A stretch of DNA of 64,000 bases from Roseomonas mucosa ATCC BAA-692 (GCF_000622225.1 NZ_JHWD01000001.1:124001-188000), one strand, 5' to 3'. Counted from the stretch's first letter, positions 7,810-18,539 are shown. Program-made: numbers and translations. The notes: generated by a model from the sequence alone, not told the origin.

Positions 7810-8433
7810 GTGGAACCGAGCATCCCCCTTGCCCTTTTCCTTAAGGCTGCAGGCTTCGGCCTGGCCGTCGCCGCGCCGGTCGGGCCGATGAGCCTGCTCT
7901 GCATGCGACGCTGCCTGGGGCAAGGCTGGCAGGCCGGGCTCGCCACGGGGGCGGGGATCGCGCTGGGCGATGCGTGCTACGCTCTGGTGGCGGCGTTGGG
8001 GCTTTCCGGCTTGTCGGGCTTCCTGCTGGCACAGGAGAAGCCGCTGCACCTCGCCGCCGGGCTGTTCCTGCTCTATCTCGGCCTGCGAAGCTGGTGCCGC
8101 CGCCCCGCCGAGACCGCGCCCGGGGCGGTGCGGGCGCGCTCCTGGCCCGCGCTGGCGAGCGCCTTCCTGCTGACGCTCACCAACCCGCCCACGATCCTGA
8201 TGTTCGCGGCGATCTTCACTGCCCTGGCGCCGCGCAACGGATTCGACACGGCCACGGCCGTCCTCACCGTGCTTGGCGTCTTCGCCGGCTCGATGCTCTG
8301 GTGGTGCGGGCTGGTCGCGGCACTCACCCGCCTGCACCACCTCCTCACCCCGCGCGCCCGCCTCTGGATCGACCGCCTCGCCGGCCTCGTCCTGGCCGGC
8401 TTCGGCCTCGCCACCCTGCGTCGGGGTTTCTGA
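7810..8433 (+). CDS. LysE/RhtB-family amino-acid exporter
   Basis: A 207-residue membrane protein with about six hydrophobic segments. It has the family opening GFGLAVAAPVGPMSLLCMRR (the P-V/I-G-P motif of LysE/RhtB exporters), followed by GLATGAGIALGDACYALVAA and LTLTNPPTILMFAAIF. Members export amino acids or related metabolites; the substrate here is unknown. I chose GTG 7810 because GGGAG lies six bases upstream. An in-frame ATG at 7765 would put the first codons inside the terminator stem, so it is unlikely. The leader with a structured RNA and terminator suggests possible control by attenuation. Confidence 0.82.
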   Translation: MEPSIPLALFLKAAGFGLAVAAPVGPMSLLCMRRCLGQGWQAGLATGAGIALGDACYALVAALGLSGLSGFLLAQEKPLHLAAGLFLLYLGLRSWCRRPAETAPGAVRARSWPALASAFLLTLTNPPTILMFAAIFTALAPRNGFDTATAVLTVLGVFAGSMLWWCGLVAALTRLHHLLTPRARLWIDRLAGLVLAGFGLATLRRGF

Positions 8434-8691
8434 AAGGATCAGGCCGGGGCCAGAAGGGCTCTGCCCCTCTGGACACCCCGCCAAGGGACGTTAGTCCCTT
8501 GGAACCCTGTGAGCGCTCCGCGAGGAGGGGGATGGTTCCGCCGTTTCGCCAGATGGCGACGGGTGTCCTGTCCCCCCTCCTCGCGGAGCGCTCATGGCGG
8601 GGTCTCGGGGGGATACTATCCCCCTGAGCGGCCCCTCCTTCAGCAAAGGGTCCGGGAGGCAGAGCCTCCCGGAGCGCCGCGTCCGATCCCC
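8434..8691. repeat. array of inverted repeats, no gene
   Basis: A gene-free stretch between two convergent genes, built from successive perfect or near-perfect hairpins. These are CCAAGGGAC-GTTA-GTCCCTTGG (8481-8502); a 21-base pair of arms, 8511-8531 with 8573-8593, starting GAGCGCTCCGCGAGG; GGGGGATA-C-TATCCCCC (8608-8624); and CCGGGAGGC-AGA-GCCTCCCGG (8652-8672). It may serve as a two-way terminator and resembles in style the two longer repeats at 32867 and 46433. No reading frame here looks real. Confidence 0.7.
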
Positions 8692-9843
8692 TCAGAGCGC
8701 CGACAGGATGGCGTGGCAGACGCGGTCGGCTTGGGATTCGTCGAGATAGGGGTGCATCGGCAGGCTGAGGATGCGGGTGCAGAGGTCCTCGCTGACCGGC
8801 AGGGCGGCGCCGGCGTGGTGGCCGCGATAGGCCGGCTGGTGGTGCAGAGGCAGCGGGTAGTAGATGCCCGTGGGCACCCCGGCGGCCTTGCAGGCCTCCT
8901 GGACGCGGGGGCGGTCGGCGGCCTCCGGCAGGGTGATGGAATAGAGGCCCCAGGCGCTCCCGGCACCGGGGCGCTGGGCCTGGGTCTGCACACGGTTGCC
9001 CAGGCGTTCCGCATACCAGCCGGCGATACGGGCGCGGCTGCGGAGTTCCTCCTCGAAAAGCGGCAGCTTGCAGAGCAGGATGGCGGCCTGGATCGTGTCG
9101 AGGCGGCCGTTCATGCCGGTGCGCAGCACCTCGTAGCGCTGCTTGCCCTCACCATGGGTGCGCAGCGAGCGGTACAGCTCGGCCTTCTCGTCGCTGTCGG
9201 TCAGGATGGCGCCGCCATCGCCGTAGCAGCCCAGCGTCTTGGTCGGATAGAAGCTGAGCGCCGCCGCCCCGCCCCAGCGGCCCAGGCGCTTGCCGTCGAG
9301 GCTGGCGCCGAAGGCCTGGGCGGCGTCGTCGAGGGCGAACATGCCTTCCTCGGCGCAGATCGCCTCGATGGCCGGCCAGTCGGCGGGCAGGCCGAAGAGA
9401 TCCACGCCCACCACGGCGCGCGGGCGCAGCTTGCCTTCCGCCTTCACCGTGGCGATGCGGCGCTTCAGGTCGGCGATGTCGATGTTGAAGCTCCGCGGGT
9501 CCACGTCCACGAAGACAGGGGTGGCGCCGAGCACCAGCGGCACCTCGGCGGTGGCGGTGTAGGTGAAGGCGGGCAGGAAGACCGCGTCGCCGCGGCCGAT
9601 GCCCTCGGCCATCATGGCGATCTGCAAGGCGTCGGTGCCGGAGGAGACGCCGACCGCGTGCCGGCAGCCGGCGAAGGCGGCGAGCTGCTTCTCCAGCTCG
9701 TCCACTTCGGGGCCCTGCACGAAGCGGCCGGAATCCAGCACCGAGGCGATGCGGCGGTCCAGCTCGCCACGGATCAGCGCCTGCTGCGCCTTCATGTCGA
9801 AGAGGGCGATGGGGCGGGGGGAGGACTCGGAAGCGGCGGTCAT
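8692..9843 (-). CDS. DegT/DnrJ/EryC1 sugar aminotransferase (WbpE-like)
   Basis: A 383-residue PLP-dependent enzyme that puts an amino group on a keto-sugar nucleotide. The PLP-binding lysine is K202 in SFYPTKTLGCYGDGGA, the cofactor-ring aspartates are in ALDDAAQAFGA near 171-180, and SSGTDAL (67-73) holds the phosphate. Sequence style is closest to what I know of the WbpE/WlbC group, which makes UDP-GlcNAc3NA-uronate from the 3-keto sugar. It is the last gene of the minus-strand polysaccharide cluster, 96 bases after a UDP-sugar dehydrogenase of the kind that would start that pathway. The 3-oxidoreductase (WbpB) and N-acetyltransferase (WbpD) expected with it are not in the window. Confidence 0.85.
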   Translation of the reverse strand: MTAASESSPRPIALFDMKAQQALIRGELDRRIASVLDSGRFVQGPEVDELEKQLAAFAGCRHAVGVSSGTDALQIAMMAEGIGRGDAVFLPAFTYTATAEVPLVLGATPVFVDVDPRSFNIDIADLKRRIATVKAEGKLRPRAVVGVDLFGLPADWPAIEAICAEEGMFALDDAAQAFGASLDGKRLGRWGGAAALSFYPTKTLGCYGDGGAILTDSDEKAELYRSLRTHGEGKQRYEVLRTGMNGRLDTIQAAILLCKLPLFEEELRSRARIAGWYAERLGNRVQTQAQRPGAGSAWGLYSITLPEAADRPRVQEACKAAGVPTGIYYPLPLHHQPAYRGHHAGAALPVSEDLCTRILSLPMHPYLDESQADRVCHAILSAL

Positions 9844-9939
9844 GGCATTCCAGCTGGCTGGGGACCCGGCCCGGTGGCCCGGCCCCGTTCGGGGAGTGCG
9901 GGCCCGCCCCGGTGCCGCCGGGGGCGGCAGGGGCTGGCC

Positions 9940-11430
9940 CTATGCGGGGACGATGTAGGCCCCGCCGCCCCCGGGGGCCAAGTCACCCTTCGTATCGCCC
10001 GGCAATCTTGCTCCCGGCGTCCGGGGCTGCGGGCCGAGGAAGCCCGCCTGTTCCTCCCGCATCCCGCTGAGCGGCCAGGGTGCCGGAGGGGGCATGGCGG
10101 GTGCCGGGGCTGGCCGGGAAAGGCCGGGCTGGCGCAGGGCGCCGCGCGTGTCCACCACCAGCCGGGCATGGCGGCGCACCAGTTCCAGCGGCATGTCGCT
10201 ATGGGGGGTCACGATCACCACCGCATCCTGCCCGGCCAGCAGGGCGGGGGTGAGGTCCTGGCTGCGAAGCTCCGGCGCCGTGCCGGCGAGGCGCCGCGTC
10301 ACCGGGAAGCGCGGCACCAACGGGTCGTGGTAGGCCAAGGCCGCGCCATGGCCCTCCAGGATGCGGAAGATCTCCACCGCCGGGCTTTCCCGCGTGTCCG
10401 GCACGTCGGGCTTGTAGGCGAGGCCGAGCAGCAGCACACGGGCGCCGCGCAGGGTGCGGCCACGCGCGTCCAGCGCGTCGCGCAGGCGGTTCACCACGTA
10501 ATGCGGCTGGGCATCGTTCACCCGGCCCGCCAGCTCGATGAAGTCGCTCGGCACGCCCAGTTCCCGCGCCTTCCAGGCGAGGTAGTAGGGGTCCACCGGG
10601 ATGCAGTGGCCGCCGAGGCCGGGACCGGGGCGGAAAGGCATGAAGCCGAAGGGCTTGGTGGCGGCGGCGTCGATCACCTCGTGCACGTCGATGGCCATGG
10701 CGTGGCTGAGGCGCTTGAGCTCGTTCACCAGGCCGATGTTCACCGCGCGGAAGACATTCTCGTAGCACTTCGCCAGCTCCGCCACGGCGAGCGAGGAGAC
10801 CGGCACGACCGAGCCCGCCACGGGGGCGTAGAGCGCCTCCCCCACGGCGCGGCAGGCCGGCGTGGCGCCGGCCACCAGCTTGGGCACCCGGCCCACCGTG
10901 CCCTCGGGGTTGCCGGGGTCCTCGCGCTCCGGGCTGTAGATGCAGAAGGCATCGCGGCCGGCCTGCAGCCCGGCCTCGGCCAGGACGGGCAGCACGTATT
11001 CCTCGGTGGTGCCGGGATAGGTGGTGCTTTCCAGCGAGAGCGCCTGCCCGGGGCGCAGGAAGGGCCGCAGGGCGTGCAGCGTGTCGCGCACGGCGGACAG
11101 GTCGGGCTCCTTGTGCGGGCCGATCGGGGTGGGGACGCAGATCACCAGCGCGTCGCAGGCCGCCGCCGCCTCCATGCCGGCATGGGCCTCGATGCCCGCG
11201 GCCGCCACGCGCGAATCGGCGATGCCGTGGACGGGCGAGCGCCCGGCCCGCACCGCCGCCACCTTGTCCGGGTCGATGTCGAAGCCGGTGACGCGGAAGC
11301 CCGTCTCGGCATAGCGCAGGGCCAGCGGAAAGCCCGCATAGCCCAGGCCGATCATGCCGATCCGGGCCTGCCGCGCCTCCAGCCGCCGGATCAGGCCGCG
11401 GGCGCGGGAAGGCAGGAAGGGGGCATTCAT
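9940..11430 (-). CDS. UDP-N-acetyl-hexosamine 6-dehydrogenase (WecC/WbpA-like)
   Basis: Oxidises the C6 hydroxyl of a UDP-N-acetylhexosamine to the uronic acid. The 496-residue protein has an N-terminal Rossmann turn (IGMIGLGYAGFPLAL, 24-38), the substrate lysine region AELAKCYENVFRAVN (K221), the catalytic cysteine C276 in GLGGHCIPVDPYYL, and the C-terminal GLAYKPDVPDTRESPA. Start ATG 11430. The last 60 or so residues are a Pro/Ala/Gly-rich tail ending GGGGAYIVPA, which is not part of the usual fold and may be disordered. It lies 61 bases after the 4,6-dehydratase gene. GlcNAc versus ManNAc specificity cannot be read from sequence. Confidence 0.88.
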   Translation of the reverse strand: MNAPFLPSRARGLIRRLEARQARIGMIGLGYAGFPLALRYAETGFRVTGFDIDPDKVAAVRAGRSPVHGIADSRVAAAGIEAHAGMEAAAACDALVICVPTPIGPHKEPDLSAVRDTLHALRPFLRPGQALSLESTTYPGTTEEYVLPVLAEAGLQAGRDAFCIYSPEREDPGNPEGTVGRVPKLVAGATPACRAVGEALYAPVAGSVVPVSSLAVAELAKCYENVFRAVNIGLVNELKRLSHAMAIDVHEVIDAAATKPFGFMPFRPGPGLGGHCIPVDPYYLAWKARELGVPSDFIELAGRVNDAQPHYVVNRLRDALDARGRTLRGARVLLLGLAYKPDVPDTRESPAVEIFRILEGHGAALAYHDPLVPRFPVTRRLAGTAPELRSQDLTPALLAGQDAVVIVTPHSDMPLELVRRHARLVVDTRGALRQPGLSRPAPAPAMPPPAPWPLSGMREEQAGFLGPQPRTPGARLPGDTKGDLAPGGGGAYIVPA

Positions 11431-11491
11431 CGCGGGCCTCCATCGGCCCGCCGTATGCCTGGGCGGGCCGCTCCAGCGACCCGGGGAAGGG

Positions 11492-13474
11492 TCAGGCCCC
11501 CCGCGCCGCCGCGTGATGCGGGTCGTGGTCGAATTCCGGCACCAGGCGCGAAAGCTGCGCCAGGGCCTGCTTGGGCTGCCCGGCGCGGCAGGCGGCGGCG
11601 ATCTCGTCGATCGCCCGGCCCACCAGTGCCGGATCGGCGGTGCGGGGCGTGGCCACCAGCAGGCCGGGGAAGCGCGTCGGGTTCGGCGGCTCCTGCCCGT
11701 GGAACAGCTCCTCGTAGAGCTTCTCGCCCGGGCGCAGGCCGGTGAAGCGGATCGCCACATCCTCGTCCGGGCGCAGCCCGGCGAGGCGGATCATGCGGCG
11801 CGCGAGGTCCACGATCTTCACCGGATCGCCCATGTCGAGCACGAAGATCCCGCCCTCGCGCAGCTCCGGCGGCTGGTCGGCGCGGTCCTCCGCCCCCACC
11901 ACGCTGGCCTGGAGCACCAGCCCCACGGCCTCGCGCACCGTCATGAAATACCGGCGCATGTCCGGATGGGTGACGGTCAGCGGCCCGCCGCGCTCCAGCT
12001 GCCGCCGGAACAGCGGCACGACCGAGCCGGTGGAGCCCAGCACGTTGCCGAAGCGGACGGTGACGCAGCGCATGCCGCCATGGCCGCTGGCCGCCCCCTG
12101 GCGGGCCTGCATGTCGAGGCCCTGGCAGTACATCTCCGCCAGCCGCTTGCCGGCGCCCATCACCGAGGTCGGGTTCACCGCCTTGTCGGTGGAGATGAAG
12201 ACCATCTCGACGGCCCCCGCCGCCCGGGCCGCGTCGGCCACGATGCGGGTGCCCTGGGCGTTGGTCAGCAGCCCCTCGGCCGGATCGTTCTCCACCATCG
12301 GCACATGCTTCAGCGCCGCGGCGTGGAAGACCAGCTCGGGCCGGGCCTCCTCCATCAGCCGCCGGATGCGGGTCTCGTCCCGCACATCCGCCAGCACCGC
12401 CCGGCGGGGCACCTCGGGGTGCAGCTCGCCCAGCTCCAGGTCGATCGAGTAGAGGGCGAACTCCCCATGGTCCAGCAGCGTCAGCATGGCGGGGCCGAGG
12501 CCCGCCACCTGCCGCGCCAGCTCCCCGCCGATGGTGCCGCCGGCGCCCGTCACCAGCACCCGCCGGCCCCGCACCAGCCGGGCGATGCCCTCGCGGTCCA
12601 GCGGCACCTGGGGCCGGTCCAGCAGCTCCTCGATGCCGATCGGGCGCAGCGTGATGCGGCGCTCCGCCCCCAGGGCCCCCCCGTCCGGGCGCTGCCGCTC
12701 CGGCGCCGTGGGGTCCAGCGCGGTCGGGCGCGGGGCGCGGCGCACGGTCACGCCGTGGCGGTCGGCCGCATCCAGCAGCGCCTCCAGCTCCTTGCCCGAA
12801 ACGTCGCTGCCCACCAGAACCAGGGTGGCGGGCAGGCGGTTCTGTTCCCGCAGCCGCTCCAGCACCTCGTCCGCATCGTCCAGCGCGCCCAGGATCGGCA
12901 CGCCCAGGATTCGCCGCCCGGCCTGCCGCGCCCGGGGCGCCAGGATGCCCAGCACCCGGAAGCCCGGCACGCGCTGCGCCGAAAGGGCGCGCAGGAAGAG
13001 GTCGGCGGCATCGCCGGCGCCGGCCAGCATCACCGTGCGGGCCGGGGCTTCTCCCGAGGACAGGGCGCGGGCGCCCCGGTAATGGGTGTGGCGCATCCGC
13101 ACCGCCATGCGCGCCGCGCCCAGCAGGGCGACCAGCGATCCGGCATGGAGGAAGGGGAAGGCGATGCTGGGCGGCCCCCAGCCGCGCACCGGCCCGGCCA
13201 CGAACAGGCCCAGCGAGAAGAGCGCGGCCATGGTCACGGCGGCGGCCAGCACGGCCAGCATGTCCGGCAGGCCGGAGAATCGCCAGTACTGCCGGGCCAG
13301 CCGCAGCGGCACGGCCCCCAGCAGGAAGGCCCCCAGCCCGCCGATCAGGGCGGGCGGCCACCACAGGGCTGGTGGCCAGTCCCCGGGTGCGTCGAGCCAC
13401 AGGGCGAGCGGCAGGGCCGCCGCCGCCAGGGCGAGGTCCACGAGGAAGTTCAGCAGGATGCGTCTGGGCGCCAT
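11492..13474 (-). CDS. membrane-bound nucleotide-sugar 4,6-dehydratase (PglF/WbpM/CapD-like)
   Basis: Converts UDP-GlcNAc to a UDP-4-keto-6-deoxy sugar, the entry to bacillosamine or N-acetylfucosamine. The 660 residues begin with about four membrane segments (1-120), then a CoA-binding-like Rossmann domain (145-250), then the SDR domain with GAGGTIG (310-316). The catalytic set is ISTDKAVNPTSVMGAGK (427-443), in which the usual Tyr of Y-x3-K is replaced by M439 with K443, as in the inverting PglF/FlaA1/WbpM group. A short spacer separates it from the upstream glycosyltransferase. The PglE-like aminotransferase at 17192-18484 is the likely next enzyme. Confidence 0.9.
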   Translation of the reverse strand: MAPRRILLNFLVDLALAAAALPLALWLDAPGDWPPALWWPPALIGGLGAFLLGAVPLRLARQYWRFSGLPDMLAVLAAAVTMAALFSLGLFVAGPVRGWGPPSIAFPFLHAGSLVALLGAARMAVRMRHTHYRGARALSSGEAPARTVMLAGAGDAADLFLRALSAQRVPGFRVLGILAPRARQAGRRILGVPILGALDDADEVLERLREQNRLPATLVLVGSDVSGKELEALLDAADRHGVTVRRAPRPTALDPTAPERQRPDGGALGAERRITLRPIGIEELLDRPQVPLDREGIARLVRGRRVLVTGAGGTIGGELARQVAGLGPAMLTLLDHGEFALYSIDLELGELHPEVPRRAVLADVRDETRIRRLMEEARPELVFHAAALKHVPMVENDPAEGLLTNAQGTRIVADAARAAGAVEMVFISTDKAVNPTSVMGAGKRLAEMYCQGLDMQARQGAASGHGGMRCVTVRFGNVLGSTGSVVPLFRRQLERGGPLTVTHPDMRRYFMTVREAVGLVLQASVVGAEDRADQPPELREGGIFVLDMGDPVKIVDLARRMIRLAGLRPDEDVAIRFTGLRPGEKLYEELFHGQEPPNPTRFPGLLVATPRTADPALVGRAIDEIAAACRAGQPKQALAQLSRLVPEFDHDPHHAAARGA

Positions 13475-13484
13475 CCATCCTCGT

Positions 13485-14680
13485 CTAGCCCCTCCCGGGG
13501 AGGGGGGCCAAGCGCCCGTAAAGGCCGGTCAGACGTTCGGCTTCCGCAGCCCAGCCGTAACGCCCCAGGGCGGCCTCGCGTCCCGCCGCGCCCATCCGGG
13601 CGCGCAGGGCGGGGTCGCGCAGGGTTTCCACCGCCGCCGCGATGGCACGGGGGCAGGCGGTGTCCACCAGCAGGCCGCAGCCGCTGTCCCGCACCACGTC
13701 GGCGACCTCGGTGGCGAAATCCGGGGCGATCACCGGCAGGCCGGCCAGCATGCAGTCGAACAGCTTGTGCGGCAAAGCGAGGCGGTGGTTCTCCACCCCG
13801 GGCTGGAACAGGACGAGGCCGATATCCGCCCCGGCCAGGGCCTCCAGCGCCGCCGGCTGCGGCATCCAGCCCAGCCGCTCCACCCGGTCCTCCAGCAGCA
13901 GCAGCCGGGCCAGGGCCAGGAACTCCGCCTCGCTGCCATCGGCGAAGCGGCCGATCAGCCGCAGCCGCGCCTGCGGTGAGCCCAGCGCCAGGGCCTGCAG
14001 CATCTCCTCCGAGCCGCGGCTGCGGGTCAGGCTGCCCAGATGCGCCAGGACCAGCGGGCCGGGGGCGTGCCGGCGGGGGGCGAGGGGCAGGGGCTCGGCA
14101 TAGTTGCGCACCGCGGCCAGCCGGGGCGCGGCGCGGAAATCCTCGTCCAGCCCGTCCTTGGCCACCACCACCGCATCGGCCCGCGCCGCCATGGCGCGGC
14201 AGGCCCGGCGGATCGCCGCCCTTGCCAGCGGCGCCAGCACGGGACGCAGCGCCCGGGGCAGGCGGTGGTCGAGGCGGGAGGGGTAGTGCTCGTGGACATC
14301 GAGCACCACCCGCGTGTCGCGGCCACGCGCGGCGATCAGCGCGGCCAGCCAGGAATCGGGCTCCGAGGCATGCAGCACCGCCGCGTCGCAGGCGCGGGCG
14401 CGGCGGGCCAGGGCGGGGATGCCGAGCAGCCGCCCCAGCCAGCCCGGCCGGCGGCGATAGGGCACGAGAAACACGCCGCGCGACTGTGCCGGGGGTCGGG
14501 CCGTGACGCCGGAGGCGGGCTGGGGGCAGAGATGCCACACCCGCCAGCCTGCGGCGGCCAGGGCGGCGCCCTCCTTGCCGACGACGCGCACATCCTCCGG
14601 CGGATGGGCGGCGGACAGCATCACCACGAGGGGCGCCGATGCCCTGGCGCCGGCGCGGAGGGGCGAGGGGGCGAGGGCGT

Positions 14681-14684
<4 letters not shown>
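13485..14684 (-). CDS. glycosyltransferase, GT-B fold, GT4-like
   Basis: A 399-residue cytosolic sugar transferase for repeat-unit assembly. The N-terminal half has LSAAHPPEDVRVVGKEGAAL, an acceptor-side beginning common in GT4 enzymes. The C-terminal donor domain has LAHLGSLTRSRGSEEMLQAL, IGLVLFQPGVENHRLALPHK and a donor-binding stretch near GLPVIAPDF. The start is GTG 14684, overlapping the epimerase stop by four bases (GTGA), which implies translational coupling. Donor and acceptor sugars are unknown. Confidence 0.83.
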
Positions 14685-15925
<1,241 letters not shown>

Positions 15926-15929
15926 GGCG

Positions 15930-17195
15930 TCAGGCCGGGGCCAGGGCGGGCCGGGGCAGCGGCCGCGCCGCCGCCTCCGCCACCGCGCAGAACTGCCGGA
16001 CCTGCAGCCGCCGGTCCCAGCGCCGCTGCGCCTGGGCGCGGGCGGCGGCACCCATGGCGGCGCGCAGCCCGGGCCGCGCCGCCAGATGCGCCAGGGCTTC
16101 GGCCAGGGCGCGGGCGTCGCCCGGCGGGGTGGCGATGCCGCTCGGCCCCTCCGCGACGATGCGCGCGGCGCGGCCGGCGAGGTTGGTCACCACCGGCAGT
16201 CCGGCGGCCAGCCCGTCCATCAGCTTGTTGGGCGCTGTCCATTCGGCGAATTCCGGCACCGGGGCGAGGCAGTGCAGCGCCACCTGCGCGCCCGCCAGCA
16301 GCGAGGCCAGCCGGGGCTTGGGCAGCGGGTCCAGGAAGCTGACATTGTGCAGCCCCCGCCGCGCCGCCTCGGCGATCAGGCGGGGCTTCTCGGCTCCCTC
16401 GCCGACCAGCAGGATGCGGAGGCGGCGCTCGCCGGCCAGGTGCAGCTCGGCCGCGGCGTCGAGCAGCGCGTCGAGCCCGTTGGCGCGGCCATGCGCCCCG
16501 GCATAGACCGCGAGACATTCCCAGGGCGCCGCGCAGTCCGGACGCCAGGGCGCGCGGTGCGGGCCGAAGAGGTCGAGGTCGCAGCCATTGGGAACCACGT
16601 GCAGGCGCGACGGATCGGTGCCGCGCGCCCGCGCGGTGTCCGCCATGCCCTCGGTCAGGCCGATCACCGCCGCCGCCCGGCGGCAGGCGGCATCGGCCAG
16701 GACCTCCATCCCGGCCAGGGCCCAGCCCGGGGCCTCGCCCATGGCGCGCGGCAGCTCGGGCCAGGGGTCGCGGATCTCGAAGACGAAGGGCGTGCCGCGC
16801 AGGCGGTTCGCGGCCAGCGCCGGGACCGCCACGGTGAGCGGGGTGGAGGAAGCGACCACCAGGTCCCAGGGCCGCGACAGCGCCAGACCCGAGGCCGCGG
16901 CGGCATAGCGCCCGAAGGCCAGCAGGCGCCCGGCCCTGTCCTGGGCATTGCCGCAGCGGATGTCGAACTCCATCAGGCCGAAGCCCGCCGGGCCGGGTGC
17001 GCGCCCCTGCCGGCGGCCCAGGCGGAAGCGGCCCTCCAGCCCGGTCTCGGCGCCGTCGTAGCGGCCGCAGGCCAGGGTCACGTCATGCCCCCGCGCCGCC
17101 AGCCCGGCGGCCATGGCATGGGCGCGCGTGGCGGTGCTGCCGGCGGGGGCGGAATAGTGCTGGTGCAGGTACAGGATGCGCAGCGGTCCGGTCAC
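15930..17195 (-). CDS. glycosyltransferase family 4 protein (WbuB-like)
   Basis: A 421-residue GT-B glycosyltransferase. The N-terminus LRILYLHQHYSAPAGSTATR matches the opening common to WbuB-type N-acetylfucosaminyl/hexosaminyltransferases. The middle has FVFEIRDPWPELP and AVIGLTEGMADTARARG, and the donor site includes VVPNGCDLDLFGP and KLMDGLAAGLPVVTNLAGRA. The GTG at 17195 is supported by a four-base GTGA overlap with the stop of the upstream aminotransferase. The acceptor is probably the lipid-linked first sugar, by inference from its place in the cluster. Confidence 0.83.
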   Translation of the reverse strand: MTGPLRILYLHQHYSAPAGSTATRAHAMAAGLAARGHDVTLACGRYDGAETGLEGRFRLGRRQGRAPGPAGFGLMEFDIRCGNAQDRAGRLLAFGRYAAAASGLALSRPWDLVVASSTPLTVAVPALAANRLRGTPFVFEIRDPWPELPRAMGEAPGWALAGMEVLADAACRRAAAVIGLTEGMADTARARGTDPSRLHVVPNGCDLDLFGPHRAPWRPDCAAPWECLAVYAGAHGRANGLDALLDAAAELHLAGERRLRILLVGEGAEKPRLIAEAARRGLHNVSFLDPLPKPRLASLLAGAQVALHCLAPVPEFAEWTAPNKLMDGLAAGLPVVTNLAGRAARIVAEGPSGIATPPGDARALAEALAHLAARPGLRAAMGAAARAQAQRRWDRRLQVRQFCAVAEAAARPLPRPALAPA

Positions 17196-18484
17196 GGCCG
17201 GGTGCCTCCCCGGCCCGTCCGGGCACGTCCCGATGGGCCGTGCCCGAAGCAGGCGCGGATGATGCCGATCACCCGGTCCTGTTCCGCCGGGCCCATGGCG
17301 CCGGAGGGCAGGCAGAGGCCCTGCTCGAAGAGCGTGGCGGCGACCCCGCCGCCCAGATGGCTCGCCGCGCGGAAGGCCGGTTGCAGGTGCAGCGGCTTCC
17401 AGACCGGGCGGCTTTCCACCGAGGCCGCCTCCAGCGCCAGGCGGATGGCCTCGCGGTCCGTGCCCGCCTCGGCGGGATCGACCAGGATGGCGGTGAGCCA
17501 GCGCGAGGAGCGGCTCCAGACCGGCTCCGGCATCAGGCGCAGGCCGGGCAGCCCCGACAGCCCGGCGGCATAGCGGGCGAAGACGGCGCGGCGCTGCGCC
17601 ACCCGCACCTCCAGGTGCCGCAGCTGCGCCCGGCCGACCGCCGCCAGCAGCGAGGACAGGCCGTAGGAATAGCCGGTGGTCTCGTGCTGGTAGTGGGGCG
17701 CCGGCTCCTTGGCCTGGGTGGCGAGGTGGCGGGCGCGGGCGACCAGCGCCTCGTCGTCCGAGGCCAGGGCGCCGCCGCCGCCGCCGGTGACGATCTTGTT
17801 GCCGTTGAAGGAGAAGGCGGCCAGCCGCGCCCCGCGCCCGGCGGAACGGCCGTGCTGCAAGGCGCCCAGCGCCTCGGCGCTGTCGCTGAGCACCGGCACG
17901 CCCCAGCGGCCGCAGGCCTCCGCGATCGCGGCGAGGTCGGCGCATTGCCCGTAGAGATCCACCGGCACCACCACGCGCGGCAGCCGGCCCTGGCGGGCGG
18001 CGCGGGCCAGGGCCTCCCGCAGCAGGCCGGGGTCCAGCGTCCAGCTTTCCGGGGAAACGTCGAGGAAGCCCAGCCGCGCGCCCATCTGCGCCGCCGGGGC
18101 CACCGTGGCCACGAAGGTCAGGGTGCTGGTCCAGACCTCGTCGCCCGGCTCGAGGCCGAGCAGCCGGTAGCCGAGATGCAGCGCCGCCGTGCCGGAAGCC
18201 AGGGCGGCGACGTGGCGGAAGCCGGTGCAGGCGGCGATGGCCGCCTCGAAGGCCGGCAGGGCGGGACCGGCGGGGGCGAGCCAGCCGCTGGCCAGCGTGT
18301 CGCGCAGCGCCTGCTCCTCCTCCCCGCAAAGCTGCGGCGGGGAAAGGTGGATGCGGGTGGCGGGCGATGCCGTGCGGCCGCGATCCGGCATAGCGGGATG
18401 CCGGGGCGGCCCGGACGGGCTGAGCAGCGTGTCGGAGAGGGACAGGAGTGCTGTCTCCCCGGCGGCGCTTACATCCATGCCCAT
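17192..18484 (-). CDS. DegT/DnrJ/EryC1 aminotransferase (PglE-like)
   Basis: A PLP enzyme of about 430 residues likely to aminate the 4-keto sugar made by the PglF-like dehydratase. The PLP lysine is in AFSFNGNKIVTGGGGGAL, very like the SFNGNK-I-T motif of PglE/LegC enzymes. RIHLSPPQLCGEEEQALRDT marks the start of the conserved fold. The exact start is uncertain: ATG 18484 (AGGG four bases upstream) is my choice, with 18478, 18391 and 18538 as alternatives. The dehydratase, this enzyme and a PglC-like transferase together point to an amino-deoxy sugar as first residue. No PglD-type acetyltransferase is seen. Confidence 0.85.
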   Translation of the reverse strand: MGMDVSAAGETALLSLSDTLLSPSGPPRHPAMPDRGRTASPATRIHLSPPQLCGEEEQALRDTLASGWLAPAGPALPAFEAAIAACTGFRHVAALASGTAALHLGYRLLGLEPGDEVWTSTLTFVATVAPAAQMGARLGFLDVSPESWTLDPGLLREALARAARQGRLPRVVVPVDLYGQCADLAAIAEACGRWGVPVLSDSAEALGALQHGRSAGRGARLAAFSFNGNKIVTGGGGGALASDDEALVARARHLATQAKEPAPHYQHETTGYSYGLSSLLAAVGRAQLRHLEVRVAQRRAVFARYAAGLSGLPGLRLMPEPVWSRSSRWLTAILVDPAEAGTDREAIRLALEAASVESRPVWKPLHLQPAFRAASHLGGGVAATLFEQGLCLPSGAMGPAEQDRVIGIIRACFGHGPSGRARTGRGGTRP

Positions 18485-18539
18485 GCTGCCCTGTCCATTC
18501 TGGACACCCCTCGCCGGCCGGGGGATTCCGGCGTTCATG

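Noticed and set aside
7765-7812. ATG 7765 as start of the LysE-family protein
   Set aside because: It lies inside the terminator stem and lacks a ribosome site, whereas GTG 7810 has GGGAG at correct spacing.
8509-14506. Very long plus-strand open frames across the polysaccharide genes
   Set aside because: They are shadow frames of real minus-strand genes with clear motifs; no domain is recognisable in them.
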